64,000 nucleotides of DNA. Origin: Ferribacterium limneticum (GTDB lineage: Bacteria; Pseudomonadota; Gammaproteobacteria; Burkholderiales; Rhodocyclaceae). How positions within the stretch are numbered: the first letter of the stretch is position 1; each line of letters opens with the position of its first letter. The notes under the pieces are model-generated. The model did no database searches. It saw nothing but the letters and a program-made list of their open reading frames with translations, and was not told the DNA's origin. Both the position numbers and the translations under genes were made by a program. Location: contig NZ_CP075189.1 of NCBI RefSeq assembly GCF_020510565.1, positions 744,001-808,000 of the forward strand. Reading direction: 5' to 3'. Shown in pieces: positions 43,423 to 53,936 of this stretch.

Positions 43423-43730
43423 CAGGTCGGCGTGCTGCCCCAAACGAGTGGCAACATCGAACGGCAGCGGAAAATTTCGTTTGAGCGAACCGGGCTGATC
43501 CCCGACCTGAGTAAATCATCCCGGAAACAAGGATTAGCCTGAACTTTTTCGCGACAAAACGGCGTGATGTCCGCGGGAGTATGGGAGGCTCTCTCTGCCA
43601 GCCGTTCTCACGTTGACCATATTTCGCAAAAAACCAGTGTCGTTTCGCAAAAAATGGACAATAATCCTGTTAGTCAAACCAGCTTCGCCCGCGGCGGAGT
43701 TGCGTTGTTCTGAATATTCACGAGGAAAAA
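43423..43730. other. 308-bp gap between motB and cheY
   Basis: No gene seen. It contains two direct copies of TTTCGCAAAAAA (43622-43633 and 43643-43654), spaced exactly 21 bp start to start, about two helical turns, followed by ACAATAAT. These could be an operator next to a promoter for the cheY-led transcript. Confidence 0.45.
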
Positions 43731-44096
43731 ATGGCAAAAACCATTCTTGCAGTTGACGATTCCGCATCCATCCGTCAGATGGTCTCCTTTACCTTGAAGA
43801 GTGCGGGTTACGACGTGGTTGAAGCCGTCGACGGGCAGGATGGCCTCGATAAAGCCAAGACCAAGAGCATCAACCTGGTTTTGACTGACCAGAACATGCC
43901 CCGCATGGATGGGCTGACCTTGATCAAAAGTCTTCGGGGGATGCCGCAATACGCCTCGACCCCCATTCTGATGCTGACTACCGAGTCTTCAGATGCGATG
44001 AAATCGCAAGGGCGTGCAGCCGGTGCCACCGGTTGGCTGGTCAAGCCTTTCGACCCCCAAAAACTGATCGAAGTCGTACGCAAGGTGATCGGCTAA
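43731..44096 (+). CDS. cheY: CheY-type single-domain response regulator (first)
   Basis: 121 residues, stand-alone REC domain. Acid pair DD at 9-10, phospho-acceptor Asp53 (LVLTDQNMPRMDG), Thr in LMLTTES and Lys in WLVKPFD are all present. AGGAAAAA ribosome site. Located just before the first cheA. Its sequence is closer to CheY3-type stand-alone receivers than to the second CheY in the cluster; whether it binds the motor or acts as a phosphate sink is unknown. Confidence 0.93.
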   Translation: MAKTILAVDDSASIRQMVSFTLKSAGYDVVEAVDGQDGLDKAKTKSINLVLTDQNMPRMDGLTLIKSLRGMPQYASTPILMLTTESSDAMKSQGRAAGATGWLVKPFDPQKLIEVVRKVIG

Positions 44097-44108
44097 GCGA
44101 AGCCGGCG

Positions 44109-44132
44109 GACCTGTAACAGGGCAGGTCTTTT
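44109..44132 (+). terminator. Weak hairpin after first cheY
   Basis: GACCTG/CAGGTC stem of 6 bp, 8-base loop, then four Ts. It might attenuate rather than end transcription. Confidence 0.4.
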
Positions 44133-44182
44133 GCATTCAATTTTCGGCCTTCCATTTGTAGGGGCCGAGATCAGGGGGTGGC

Positions 44183-46528
44183 ATGACTATCGACATGAGT
44201 CAGTTCTACCAGGTATTTTTTGAGGAGTCGGCAGAGCACTTGGCAACAATGGAGGGGCTGCTGCTTGAACTGGACGTCGAAAATCCGGATTCTGAGCAAC
44301 TCAATGCCATTTTTCGTGCTGCTCACTCCATCAAGGGAAGTGCGGGAACGTTCGGTTTTACCGATCTGGCTGAGACAACTCACATCCTGGAGAACCTGCT
44401 GGACAGGATTCGCAAGCAGGAACTGGGATTGCGGGCCGATATGGTTGACGCCTTTCTTGAATCAGGCGATCTCCTGCGTGAAATGCTCGAAGCCCATCAA
44501 GGGCAAGGAGAGGTCGATCCCCTGCGCGTGGAGTCGATTTGTGCCCGCCTTCGTCAGCTATCGGCCGGCGATGTTGCGCCAGTCGCACCGCCGCCGAGGG
44601 CGGCGTCAGGCAATGTGGCGAGTGCCCAGGAAATACCTGTTGGCAAGCGCACTTTCGATATCCAGTTTGTCCCAACGGATGTGTCGGCCCGCGGTAACGG
44701 CGTGGCCAGTCTTCTCGATGAGCTGCGTTCATTGGGGGCTTTGGAAATACTGAGCCAGCCGGCATCGGATATGAATAATGTCGGCTACTGGCAACTTCGT
44801 TTGGTTACCGCGGCTGAACAGAGCGATTTTTCCGATCAGATTGATTTCATTGCAGAAAATGGTGCTTGGCGGGTGGTTGAAGAAACTGCTGCTGATGACG
44901 AGGGGGGCGCTTTCGGGTTCTTTGGTGATTCACCAGGGGCGCCAGAGGATGATCCCGGTTATGGTTTCTTTGCTCCGTTAGATGCTGTGCCGGGCGCTGC
45001 TGCGGGTACTGACGCCGCTGTGGCCTGGAATGAGTCTTATGGATTTTTTGATCCACCGCCACAGGCTGGTGAGATTGTGCCTGCCGTCACTGCAGCGCTG
45101 AGCGAAGATGGTGATGGTTACGGCTTCTTTGCGCCGTTACCTTCTCAAGCCCCGGCGCAGCCTCTGGCCGAGGAGGGGGATGGCTTCGGCTTTTTCGAGC
45201 CGCTGGCGCCTGTTTCTGTTTCTTCTGCCCCCGTTTCATCTACTAGCCTTCCTGGCCGACCTTCTGTTCAGGTTCTTGCAGAAAAAAAAGTGGGAGAGCT
45301 GCATCCTCGTGCTGCCAAGTCGGTGACTCCAACTGCGGCGGCAGACTCATCGATTCGCGTCAGTGTTGAAAAAGTCGATCAGTTGATCAATCTGGTCGGC
45401 GAATTGGTCATTACGCAGGCGATGCTCTTGCAGACGGCCGCGCAGATGCAGGAGGGCGCGCCAGAACGCCTGGTCAATGGTTTGACTCAACTGGAGCGAA
45501 ATACCCGCGATTTGCAGGAATCGGTAATGTCCATCCGGATGATGCAGATTTCCTTTGTTTTTTCACGCTTTCCGCGTGTCGTCCGTGATCTCTCCGGCAA
45601 GCTTGGCAAGCAGGTTGAGTTGAAAACGTCTGGAGAAACGACGGAACTCGACAAGGGGCTAATCGAGCGGATCGCCGATCCCTTGACTCACCTGATTCGC
45701 AATAGCCTCGATCACGGTATCGAATTGCCGGAAGCGCGGATTGCAGCAGGCAAAAATCCGGTCGGGACTATCACCTTGAAGGCCTACCATCAGGGAGGAA
45801 ATGTTGTCATCGAGGTCGGTGATGATGGCGCTGGCTTGCCCCGCAACAAGATATTGGCCAAGGCTCGTGAGCGCGGACTACCGGTTTCCGATCAGATGAC
45901 TGACTCGGAGGTTTTCAATCTTATTTTCGAAGCCGGCTTCTCGACGGCCGATCAGGTCACTGACGTATCCGGGCGTGGCGTGGGTATGGATGTCGTCCGC
46001 CGCAATATTCAGTCCATGGGTGGCCGCGTAGAAATTGAGTCGATGTTGGGTGTCGGCACGCGGATGACAGTTCGATTGCCGCTGACGCTGGCTATTCTCG
46101 ATGGAATGTCTATCGCAGTTGGTGACCAGACCTACATTCTGCCGCTGTCATATGTGGTGGAGTCGTTTCAGCCACAGTTGGGCGACATCAAGACTTTATC
46201 GAATCAGGCGCGGGTCATTCAGGTTCGCGGCGACTATCTACCCGTAGTGGTACTGCACGAATTATTCAATATCAAGTCGCATTCGAGCAATTTCGCGCAA
46301 GGCATCATGGTTGTTGTCGATGCGGATGGTATCAAGGCAGCTCTTTTCGTCGATGCGCTGGTTGGTCAGCACCAGGTGGTCATCAAGAGCCTGGAGGCGA
46401 ACTATCGCCGTGTGCAGGGGATTTCCGGCGCGACCATCATGGGTGACGGCCATGTGGCGCTCATTCTGGATGTGTCGGCCATTGCCGGCATGGCGAAGAC
46501 AAGCCTGCAAAAGCTGGCTGACGGTTGA
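44183..46528 (+). CDS. cheA: CheA histidine kinase, first copy, with [YF]GFF-repeat linker
   Basis: 781 residues: P1 HPt domain with phospho-His48 (FRAAHSIKGSAGTFGF), a P2-like domain (about 150-230), a long linker, P3 dimerisation, P4 kinase (NSLDHGIELP; EVGDDGAGL; DVSGRGVGMDVVRR) and P5 CheW-like domain (about 640-775). All catalytic boxes look intact. The linker (about 240-345) holds five [YF]GFF motifs at 244, 260, 286, 313 and 335, separated by acidic/Pro-rich spacers. Followed 15 bp later by cheW. Uncommonly, a second cheA closes the same cluster. Confidence 0.95.
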   Translation: MTIDMSQFYQVFFEESAEHLATMEGLLLELDVENPDSEQLNAIFRAAHSIKGSAGTFGFTDLAETTHILENLLDRIRKQELGLRADMVDAFLESGDLLREMLEAHQGQGEVDPLRVESICARLRQLSAGDVAPVAPPPRAASGNVASAQEIPVGKRTFDIQFVPTDVSARGNGVASLLDELRSLGALEILSQPASDMNNVGYWQLRLVTAAEQSDFSDQIDFIAENGAWRVVEETAADDEGGAFGFFGDSPGAPEDDPGYGFFAPLDAVPGAAAGTDAAVAWNESYGFFDPPPQAGEIVPAVTAALSEDGDGYGFFAPLPSQAPAQPLAEEGDGFGFFEPLAPVSVSSAPVSSTSLPGRPSVQVLAEKKVGELHPRAAKSVTPTAAADSSIRVSVEKVDQLINLVGELVITQAMLLQTAAQMQEGAPERLVNGLTQLERNTRDLQESVMSIRMMQISFVFSRFPRVVRDLSGKLGKQVELKTSGETTELDKGLIERIADPLTHLIRNSLDHGIELPEARIAAGKNPVGTITLKAYHQGGNVVIEVGDDGAGLPRNKILAKARERGLPVSDQMTDSEVFNLIFEAGFSTADQVTDVSGRGVGMDVVRRNIQSMGGRVEIESMLGVGTRMTVRLPLTLAILDGMSIAVGDQTYILPLSYVVESFQPQLGDIKTLSNQARVIQVRGDYLPVVVLHELFNIKSHSSNFAQGIMVVVDADGIKAALFVDALVGQHQVVIKSLEANYRRVQGISGATIMGDGHVALILDVSAIAGMAKTSLQKLADG

Positions 46529-46543
46529 ATTGAGGAGCAAGAG

Positions 46544-47044
46544 ATGGAAGCGATGAGCCATGGCAGTAGCCCGGCAAACGAAGATGATCTGGTGGCCAGT
46601 GAGTACCTGACCTTCACGCTGGGTAGCGAAGAGTACGCAATCGATATCCTCAAGGTTCAGGAGATTCGAGGTTACGAGCCGCCGACGCTGATCGCCAATG
46701 CCCCGCCATTCATCAAGGGGGTGATCAACTTGCGCGGCATTATCGTGCCCGTCGTTGATCTGCGGATCAAGTTCAATCTCGGCAAGATCGAATACACGCC
46801 CTTCACTGTAGTCATCATCCTCAATGTGGCCGGGCGCGTCATCGGTGCTGTGGTCGACAGCGTTTCCGACGTGTTTTCTCTGACGCGCTCGCAAATTCGC
46901 CAAGCACCTGATTTTTCAGGGATGTTTGATACCAAATACATACTTGGTCTGGCCACGGTCGATTCACGCATGATGATTGTTACGGATATCGAACGCCTGA
47001 TGACCAGTGCCGATATGGCGCTCATCGACTCGGCCAGCGAGTAA
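46544..47044 (+). CDS. cheW: CheW chemotaxis coupling protein
   Basis: 166 residues, single CheW/SH3-like domain: [37 protein letters not shown] and [17 protein letters not shown]. Bridges receptors and CheA. GAGGAGCAAGAG precedes the ATG. Located between cheA and the receptor genes, the usual order. Confidence 0.95.
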   Translation: MEAMSHGSSPANEDDLVASEYLTFTLGSEEYAIDILKVQEIRGYEPPTLIANAPPFIKGVINLRGIIVPVVDLRIKFNLGKIEYTPFTVVIILNVAGRVIGAVVDSVSDVFSLTRSQIRQAPDFSGMFDTKYILGLATVDSRMMIVTDIERLMTSADMALIDSASE

Positions 47045-47072
47045 CGCGCAGCCCTCATTCAGGAGCCGTAGT

Positions 47073-49769
47073 ATGTTGAATTTACGCAATTTCAAAATTG
47101 GCACCCGTCTGATCATGACGACTGTCGGTGCCTTGGCACTGATGATTGCCTTTGTGGCCATTGCTTGGCTCAGCCTGAATTCGATTAGCGACAAGGTTGA
47201 TCACATAGCGAACAACAACATCAAGAAAACCGAACTGGCCGTCAACATGCGTACGCGCAATCTCTTGATTGACAGGAGTGTGCGTACGGCAATGATCCAT
47301 GAGGAAATCGAGAAGCAGCAAGATGAGGAGAAGCAGGTTAAAGCCGAACTCCTGGCGTACATGGAATCCGAAAAACAGATCGGCGGCACAGTGGGCTCGG
47401 CGCGCGGGAAGGAAATACATGAGCGCATCGTGGTCGCAAGAAAGGAGGCCGAAGCATCTATTTCTCGGATGTTTGTGCTCATCAAGGCAGGGAACCGACC
47501 GGAACTCGAAGATTATTTTTTCGCTGCTTTTCGCCCGAAAATGCAAGGGTGGTTCGAAGCGGCTGACGAAATGCTACAGCTGCAAAAAGAGAACAATCTT
47601 CGTGATGTAGCCGAGATCGACACGGTCAAGTCGCGTGTTCAAACCACCATGTTGCTGATGGTTGGCTTGGCGTTGATTATCATGATTCCGGCCGGGATGT
47701 GGGTTACACGTCAGATTACCGGCCCCTTGGACGAGGCGGTCGGTGTGGCCGATGCCGTTGCCGCAGGTCATCTGGAAAATACAATTGATGTCGGTGGTAA
47801 CGATGAAACTGCGCATTTGATGCGTGCGCTCAGTCGCATGCAGACCGATCTTAGAGCGCGCACCGAAGCGGAGCACAAGGTGGCCAACGAGGCGCTACGC
47901 ATCAAAGTGGCTCTCGATGTGACTTCAAACAGCGTGATGGTTGCCGATCCGGATGGGGTGATCGTTTATTGCAACGCAGCGGTCCTCGACATGATGCGTG
48001 TTGCCGAGGCAGATATCCGCAAGGAGTTGCCAGCTTTCCGAGCTGATTCGATTCTTGGGGCCAATTTCGATATCTATCACAAGAATACGGCGCATCAGCG
48101 CAACCTGCTGGCTGGACTCAAGGGCATGCATCGCGCGCAAATAATAGTTGGGGGCCGTACTTTCAAACTGGTGGCCAGCCCTATTGTTAACGAGCGGAAT
48201 GAACGTCTTGGCACCGTCGTCGAGTGGACTGATCGCACCGCCGAGGTAGCAGTCGAAGAAGAGGTCAGCGGCATCATTGCGGCTGCGGCTTCCGGTGATT
48301 TCTCGCGGCGCATTGATGCGAGTGAGATGAGTGGCTTCTTCCGGCAGATTTCTACTGGCATTAACGATCTTCTCGATGTGAATAGTCAGGCCTTGGGCGA
48401 TGTCGGGACCATGCTGGCCCGTCTTTCGAAAGGCGATCTGACTCGCAAGATCGATACCCAGTATCAGGGCGTCCTGGGTCGATTGAAAGATGATGCCAAT
48501 GTCACGGTCGACAACCTGCAGGAGATCATTTTCTCGATCAAAAGCGCTACCGATGCCATCAATACGGCAGCTCAGGAGATTGCCTGCGGCAACCAGGATC
48601 TTTCCGGGCGTACCGAGCAGCAGGCATCCAGTCTTGAGGAAACGGCTTCGAGCATGGAGCAGTTAACCAGCACGGTTAAACAAAACGCTGACAATGCTCG
48701 CCAGGCCAACGAGCTGGCGAGCAATGCGCAGAGGGTGGCAGAAAAAGGTGGGCAGGTGGTTGGGCAGGTGGTGGAAACCATGGGTGCCATCCATCTGGCC
48801 TCAAACAGGATTTCCGACATCATCAGCGTTATCGATGGTATTGCCTTCCAGACAAACATATTGGCCCTCAATGCGGCGGTCGAGGCGGCTCGTGCCGGTG
48901 AGCAGGGGCGTGGTTTTGCCGTGGTCGCGACTGAAGTACGAAATCTGGCCCAGCGCAGTGCTGCTGCGGCCAAGGAAATCAAGGGCCTGATTTCCGACTC
49001 CGTCGAAAAGGTGCAAACCGGTGGACGTTTGGTCGATCAGGCTGGACAAACCATGGGAGAGGTAGTGGCGAGCATCCAGCGCGTAGCCAAGATCATGGCC
49101 GATATTTCTTATGCCAGCCGCGAGCAGACGGCGGGTATCGAGCAGGTTGGTCTGGCAATAGGGCAGATGGATGAGATGACTCAGCAAAATGCTGCACTGG
49201 TCGAACAGGCGGCAGCTGCAGCCGAAAGCCTCGAAGAACAGGCGCGTAACCTGGCTGAGTCGGTTGCTGTATTCCGTCTTTCTGGCGGACTGGTCATTAA
49301 AGGGCAGTCAGAGCTGGCCGGATTGGACTTTGATGGTGCGATAGCCGCACATGGCAAATGGAAGCAACGCCTGCTTGATTACGTATCCGGTGGCGGAGAG
49401 CAGCTTGACCCGGCTGTGGTTGGGCGTGACGATCAGTGTGCGCTCGGCTGCTGGATTCACGGCGATGGTCGCGCGCTGCGTGGAAATGCTGGGTATACCG
49501 AGCTCAAGGGCGAGCACGCGGGCTTCCATCGCTGTGCAGCGGAAGTAATACGTACCCAGTTGGCGGGAAATAGTGATGGGGCCAGGGCACAAATATCCGG
49601 CGAGTTTTCCAATAGATCGGCGCGGGTGATCGGATTGTTGCAGAGCATGCGTGGTGGTGGAAAAAGCACGCCTTCCAGGCAACTGGCTGTTGCTGTTCCA
49701 CGGAACATCCCCGCCGCAAAGACGCCGGCGCTCGCCGTGCCTGATGAAGACGAGTGGGAAGAGTTCTAA
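47073..49769 (+). CDS. Chemoreceptor with PAS, tandem HAMP-like and CZB domains
   Basis: 898 residues. Two transmembrane helices flank a periplasmic four-helix-bundle-like sensor (about 30-190), then HAMP, a PAS domain (about 290-400), another HAMP-like linker, the MCP signalling hairpin with [20 protein letters not shown], and a CZB zinc-binding domain (about 770-850; CALGCWIHGDGR and EHAGFHRC supply His/Cys ligands). The C-terminus DEDEWEEF is a CheR/CheB tether. Start at 47073 behind AGGAGCCGTAGT; the longer frame from 47007 overlaps cheW. CZB receptors are linked to zinc or oxidant sensing. Confidence 0.92.
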   Translation: MLNLRNFKIGTRLIMTTVGALALMIAFVAIAWLSLNSISDKVDHIANNNIKKTELAVNMRTRNLLIDRSVRTAMIHEEIEKQQDEEKQVKAELLAYMESEKQIGGTVGSARGKEIHERIVVARKEAEASISRMFVLIKAGNRPELEDYFFAAFRPKMQGWFEAADEMLQLQKENNLRDVAEIDTVKSRVQTTMLLMVGLALIIMIPAGMWVTRQITGPLDEAVGVADAVAAGHLENTIDVGGNDETAHLMRALSRMQTDLRARTEAEHKVANEALRIKVALDVTSNSVMVADPDGVIVYCNAAVLDMMRVAEADIRKELPAFRADSILGANFDIYHKNTAHQRNLLAGLKGMHRAQIIVGGRTFKLVASPIVNERNERLGTVVEWTDRTAEVAVEEEVSGIIAAAASGDFSRRIDASEMSGFFRQISTGINDLLDVNSQALGDVGTMLARLSKGDLTRKIDTQYQGVLGRLKDDANVTVDNLQEIIFSIKSATDAINTAAQEIACGNQDLSGRTEQQASSLEETASSMEQLTSTVKQNADNARQANELASNAQRVAEKGGQVVGQVVETMGAIHLASNRISDIISVIDGIAFQTNILALNAAVEAARAGEQGRGFAVVATEVRNLAQRSAAAAKEIKGLISDSVEKVQTGGRLVDQAGQTMGEVVASIQRVAKIMADISYASREQTAGIEQVGLAIGQMDEMTQQNAALVEQAAAAAESLEEQARNLAESVAVFRLSGGLVIKGQSELAGLDFDGAIAAHGKWKQRLLDYVSGGGEQLDPAVVGRDDQCALGCWIHGDGRALRGNAGYTELKGEHAGFHRCAAEVIRTQLAGNSDGARAQISGEFSNRSARVIGLLQSMRGGGKSTPSRQLAVAVPRNIPAAKTPALAVPDEDEWEEF

Positions 49770-49794
49770 AACGACAGGTTCATAGAGAAAAACG

Positions 49795-52700
49795 ATGCGA
49801 AACAACCAGCCTGTGACCGATGTGGAACTTGAGCTTGATGAGCTCACCCTTATTGCCTCGAAGACTGACCTCAAGGGACAGATTACCTATGTCAACAAAG
49901 CATTCATCGACATCAGTGGATTTTCTGAATCCGAGCTGATTGGACAGCCACACAATATTCTCCGTCATCCGGACATGCCGTCCGAGGCCTTTGCCGATCT
50001 TTGGCGGGATATCAAGGATGGCCGTCCGTGGACCGGAGTTGTCAAGAATCGCTGCAAGAATGGGGACTATTACTGGGTTCTCGCCAACGTAACGCCGTTG
50101 CGTGAAAACGGTGCCGTGGTTGGTTTTCTATCCGTACGCCGGAAGGCGAGTGCACAGCAGATTTCAGCTGCTCAGGCGGTGTACGCCGAGATTCGTGAGA
50201 AACGTGCGGGGGGCAAGGAGATTCGCCACGGCAATGTGGTTAGTGGTGGGCCGGTAGGCGTCCTGCGTCGCTGGATATCCAATGCATCGTCCTCCAAAAA
50301 AATCGTGCTGGGGATGTTGCTGGGGTTCGGCATCATTCTTGGTGGCGCGACCACGTTGCTCGGGAATCATTTGGCGACCCTGCTTGATGCTCAGGGGCGC
50401 GAAAGTCTGAGAAATAATGTGGGTCTGATCAAGGCCATGGTTGAGACGAACCTCGTGGCTCTGCGCAAAGAGGCCATTCAATTGAACCGTGGCTTTGCCA
50501 TGTCGTTTCAGGATGAGATCGTTCTTGAGGGGACTGACGAGCTGGCAGTGTTGCGGCTGGCGAGAGGGGATGTCCTCAATGGAAAATTCGACATAGTTGA
50601 TCGTTTCACTGAAAAAACAGGTGCGGTCTCAACCATCTTCATTCGCAAGGGTGATGACTTTACCCGGATATCAACCTCGGTCAAAAAAGAGAATGGCGAG
50701 CGTGCCGTTGGTACAAATCTGGCCAAGGATCATCCAGCACTGGCTGAGCTATTAGCCGGGAAGCACTATGTCGGACGCGCCAACCTTTTTGGCAAAGCTT
50801 TCTACACGAGCTATACGCCAATCCTTGCAAAGAACGGCACGGTGATCGGAGCGACGTTTATCGGGCTCGATATCTCGACAGAGCTGGAGGTGCTCAAGAA
50901 GCAGATTCGCTCGCTGAAGGTCGGGGAAACCGGTTACTACTATGTGCTTGATGCCAGCCCGGGCAAGGATCTGGGCAATCTCGTCGTCCACCCGGCCAAA
51001 GAGGGGGGCAATGTTCTCGGCGCCAAGGATGCAAGTGGCCGTGAGTTCATTCGCGAAATGCTGGAACGTGGCAGCGGTGATATCAGCTATCCATGGCTCA
51101 ATACGGAACTGGGTGATACGGTTACCCGGGAAAAAATTGTCGTATTCGATAGCTTGCCCGATGCCAAGTGGCTGATTGCCGGTGGCACGTATCTGGAGGA
51201 GTTCCACGCCCTGTCCAGCCAGGTGACACGCTTCGTCATGGTGGGGGGGCTAATTCTGGCGTTGCTGCTTGCGGTCTTCCTTTATCTTTTGATATCAAAG
51301 CTGATCGTCCGGCCGCTCCAGCAAAAAGTCCTGCCGGTATTTAACGATCTGGCGGAGGGGCGATACGATACCCCATTGGATGTCGGGGCAAACGATGAGG
51401 TCGGCCAGGTTCTGCAGGGCCTGCAGTCAATGCAGATTCAACAGGGATTCAATGTTGCCGAGGCACAGCGAATCGCCAATGACAATCTTCGTATTCGCAT
51501 TGCGCTGGATTGCGTTTCGGCCAATCTGCGGATTGCCGATGACGATGGCACGGTAATCTACGCCAACAAGGGCTTGCTGACGACCTTGCGCCAGATCGAG
51601 CCTGGTCTGCGTGAGCAGCAGCCGGGTTTTACGGTTGACGGGTTTGTCGGGAGCAATATCGGGGCGTTTTATCAGGATCCGGAGGCAGCCCTCAAGAGCT
51701 TGCGTGAACTGCAGGGTACGCGCCAGAGCGAGCTCGGTATCGGTCGTCGGATCTATAACATCATTACCAACCCGATCGTTAACGAGCGGGGTCAGCGCCT
51801 TGGCACAGTGGGCGAATGGGTTGATCGCACCGCAGAACTGAATGCGCAGCGCTCGGTAGCGGCGCTCGTCTCACAGGCTTCGGCCGGGGATCTCGAGGCC
51901 CGCCTGGACACCTCGACGCTGGAAGGGTTCTACAAGGAACTAGGAACAGGCATCAACAGCCTGGTTGAAACCAGCGGGGCGGCAATTGGCGAGATTGCCA
52001 ATCTTTTGTCCCGCGTGGCCGATGGCGACCTGACCCAGACGCTCACCAGTTCATACCAAGGGACCTTTGGCCGCTTGCGTGATGATGCCAACCAGACAGT
52101 GACCAAGCTACGTAATCTGGTCGGCGAGATTCAACAGTCGGCCCAAACGATCAATACGGCCGCCAAGGAAATAGCATCGGGCAACCAGGATCTGTCGGGG
52201 CGGACGGAGCAGCAGGCGAGCAGTCTCGAAGAGACGGCTTCGAGCATGGAGCAGCTGACCAGTACGGTGAAGCAGAATGCCGACAACGCACGTCAGGCCA
52301 ACGAGTTGGCCGGTGCGGCACAAAAGGTTGCCGACAAGGGGGGCGAGGTCGTCGGCCAGGTCGTCCACACGATGAGCGCAATCCATCAGTCGAGCAGCAA
52401 GATCGCCGACATCATCGGGGTGATCGACGGCATTGCCTTCCAGACCAATATCCTAGCCCTCAACGCGGCCGTCGAGGCAGCGCGTGCGGGTGAACAGGGG
52501 CGTGGTTTTGCCGTGGTGGCCACCGAGGTGCGCAATCTGGCCCAGCGCAGCGCCGCTGCAGCGAAGGAAATCAAGGGGCTGATCTCTGATTCGGTTGAAA
52601 AGGTCGAAACGGGTAACAAACTGGTCGATCAGGCGGGACGGACGATGGAGGAGGTCGTGGCGAGCATCAAGCGCGTGGCCAAGATCATGGGTGATATCTC

Positions 52701-53019
52701 CGATGCCAGTAGTGAGCAAAGCGCGGGTATCGAGCAGGTCAGTTTGGCGGTAAGCCAGATGGATGAGGTGACGCAGCAGAATGCGGCGCTCGTCGAACAG
52801 GCTGCGGCGGCTGCGGAGAGCCTGGAAGAGCAGGCGCATCAACTGGCGATGACCGTCTCGGTTTTTCGAATTGCCGAGAACAAGGAGCCTTCCCGTCTGA
52901 CGTCGCCACAGCGCCGTATCCAGCATGCAGCTGCCTCAACAACCAATAGCGAGCGGCCTCGCGCCCCAAAGGCGCCGGCGCAACAGGTCAGTCTCGACGA
53001 TGAGTGGGAGGAGTTCTAG
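49795..53019 (+). CDS. Large chemoreceptor with N-terminal Aer-type PAS, Cache and second PAS
   Basis: 1074 residues. The cytoplasmic N-terminus is an Aer-like PAS domain (about 18-120; [52 protein letters not shown]). Next a transmembrane helix near 170, a periplasmic Cache region (about 195-465), a second helix near 480, HAMP, another PAS (about 560-680), HAMP-like linker and the MCP signalling hairpin. The C-terminus DDEWEEF is a CheR/CheB tether. The Aer-type PAS suggests redox/energy sensing; flavin binding is not shown. It and the CZB receptor share a nearly identical signalling tip. Confidence 0.92.
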   Translation: MRNNQPVTDVELELDELTLIASKTDLKGQITYVNKAFIDISGFSESELIGQPHNILRHPDMPSEAFADLWRDIKDGRPWTGVVKNRCKNGDYYWVLANVTPLRENGAVVGFLSVRRKASAQQISAAQAVYAEIREKRAGGKEIRHGNVVSGGPVGVLRRWISNASSSKKIVLGMLLGFGIILGGATTLLGNHLATLLDAQGRESLRNNVGLIKAMVETNLVALRKEAIQLNRGFAMSFQDEIVLEGTDELAVLRLARGDVLNGKFDIVDRFTEKTGAVSTIFIRKGDDFTRISTSVKKENGERAVGTNLAKDHPALAELLAGKHYVGRANLFGKAFYTSYTPILAKNGTVIGATFIGLDISTELEVLKKQIRSLKVGETGYYYVLDASPGKDLGNLVVHPAKEGGNVLGAKDASGREFIREMLERGSGDISYPWLNTELGDTVTREKIVVFDSLPDAKWLIAGGTYLEEFHALSSQVTRFVMVGGLILALLLAVFLYLLISKLIVRPLQQKVLPVFNDLAEGRYDTPLDVGANDEVGQVLQGLQSMQIQQGFNVAEAQRIANDNLRIRIALDCVSANLRIADDDGTVIYANKGLLTTLRQIEPGLREQQPGFTVDGFVGSNIGAFYQDPEAALKSLRELQGTRQSELGIGRRIYNIITNPIVNERGQRLGTVGEWVDRTAELNAQRSVAALVSQASAGDLEARLDTSTLEGFYKELGTGINSLVETSGAAIGEIANLLSRVADGDLTQTLTSSYQGTFGRLRDDANQTVTKLRNLVGEIQQSAQTINTAAKEIASGNQDLSGRTEQQASSLEETASSMEQLTSTVKQNADNARQANELAGAAQKVADKGGEVVGQVVHTMSAIHQSSSKIADIIGVIDGIAFQTNILALNAAVEAARAGEQGRGFAVVATEVRNLAQRSAAAAKEIKGLISDSVEKVETGNKLVDQAGRTMEEVVASIKRVAKIMGDISDASSEQSAGIEQVSLAVSQMDEVTQQNAALVEQAAAAAESLEEQAHQLAMTVSVFRIAENKEPSRLTSPQRRIQHAAASTTNSERPRAPKAPAQQVSLDDEWEEF

Positions 53020-53021
53020 TC

Positions 53022-53924
53022 ATGGTTGATTTTCGCAATCCTGTACCACCTGCGTCGACGCTTCGATCGTCCTTGTCGGCCGGCCTGCCAGCGCGTGACG
53101 GCAGCGCGCGGGAATTCACGTTTTCAACGACCGATTTTGAACGGGTCCGCAAACTGATTTATCAGCACGCTGGCATTTCGTTGTCGCCGGTCAAGCAGGA
53201 CATGGTGTATTCGCGCCTGGCGCGACGTCTGCGTGCTACGGGCATGCCGTCTTTTGCCGCCTATCTCGACGGCCTGGAGCGTAATGGCGGCGACGAGTGG
53301 GAGCGCTTCGTCAATTCGCTGACGACCAACCTGACCTCGTTTTTCCGCGAACCGCATCACTTTCCGATATTTGCCGACCATCTGCGCAAGCTCGGCACCA
53401 AACGGCCGGTCCGGGTGTGGTGTTCGGCCGCGTCGACGGGCGAAGAACCGTACTCGATTGCGATAACTGTGGCGGAAACCTTTGGCGCCAATGTTTCGCA
53501 CATTTCTATCGTGGCCTCTGATCTCGATACCAATGTGCTGGCGACGGCCGAGAAAGGGGTTTATCCAATCGAACGGGTTGAAAAACTCTCGCCTGAACGC
53601 TTGCGTCAATTCTTTTTGCGCGGCACCGGCAGCCAGGAGGGTTTTGTCTCGGTTCGTCCCGAACTGAAGCGGATGGTGTCGTTTCAGCGGATCAATCTGC
53701 TGGATGCCAATTATTCGGTCAAGGGGCCGCTTGACGTCATCTTCTGCCGAAATGTCATGATCTATTTCGACAAGCCGACGCAGTACAAGATTCTGTCGCG
53801 CTTCGCCCCGATAATGCAGCCCGATGGCCTGATGTTTGCCGGCCATTCGGAGAGCTTCCTGCATGCTGCCGATCTTTTCAAGTCACAGGGCAAGACGGTC
53901 TATGCCCTGGCAAATGCCCGATAG
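53022..53924 (+). CDS. cheR: CheR receptor methyltransferase
   Basis: 300 residues: N-terminal CheR helical domain (FERVRKLIYQHAGISLSPVK) and the SAM-binding domain with RVWCSAASTGEEPYSIA, ASDLDTNVLATAEKGVY and LDVIFCRNVMIYFD. Methylates receptor glutamates; both receptors upstream carry C-terminal tethers for it. Start at 53022 two bases after the receptor stop; a start 18 bases earlier would overlap. Confidence 0.96.
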   Translation: MVDFRNPVPPASTLRSSLSAGLPARDGSAREFTFSTTDFERVRKLIYQHAGISLSPVKQDMVYSRLARRLRATGMPSFAAYLDGLERNGGDEWERFVNSLTTNLTSFFREPHHFPIFADHLRKLGTKRPVRVWCSAASTGEEPYSIAITVAETFGANVSHISIVASDLDTNVLATAEKGVYPIERVEKLSPERLRQFFLRGTGSQEGFVSVRPELKRMVSFQRINLLDANYSVKGPLDVIFCRNVMIYFDKPTQYKILSRFAPIMQPDGLMFAGHSESFLHAADLFKSQGKTVYALANAR

Positions 53925-53936
53925 GGAAGGGGCTTG

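Noticed and set aside
43611..43650. CGTTGACCATATTTCGCAAA, at first glance another copy of the dispersed element
   Set aside because: Lacks CCGG and the correct A-tract order; better explained by the local TTTCGCAAAAAA direct repeat.
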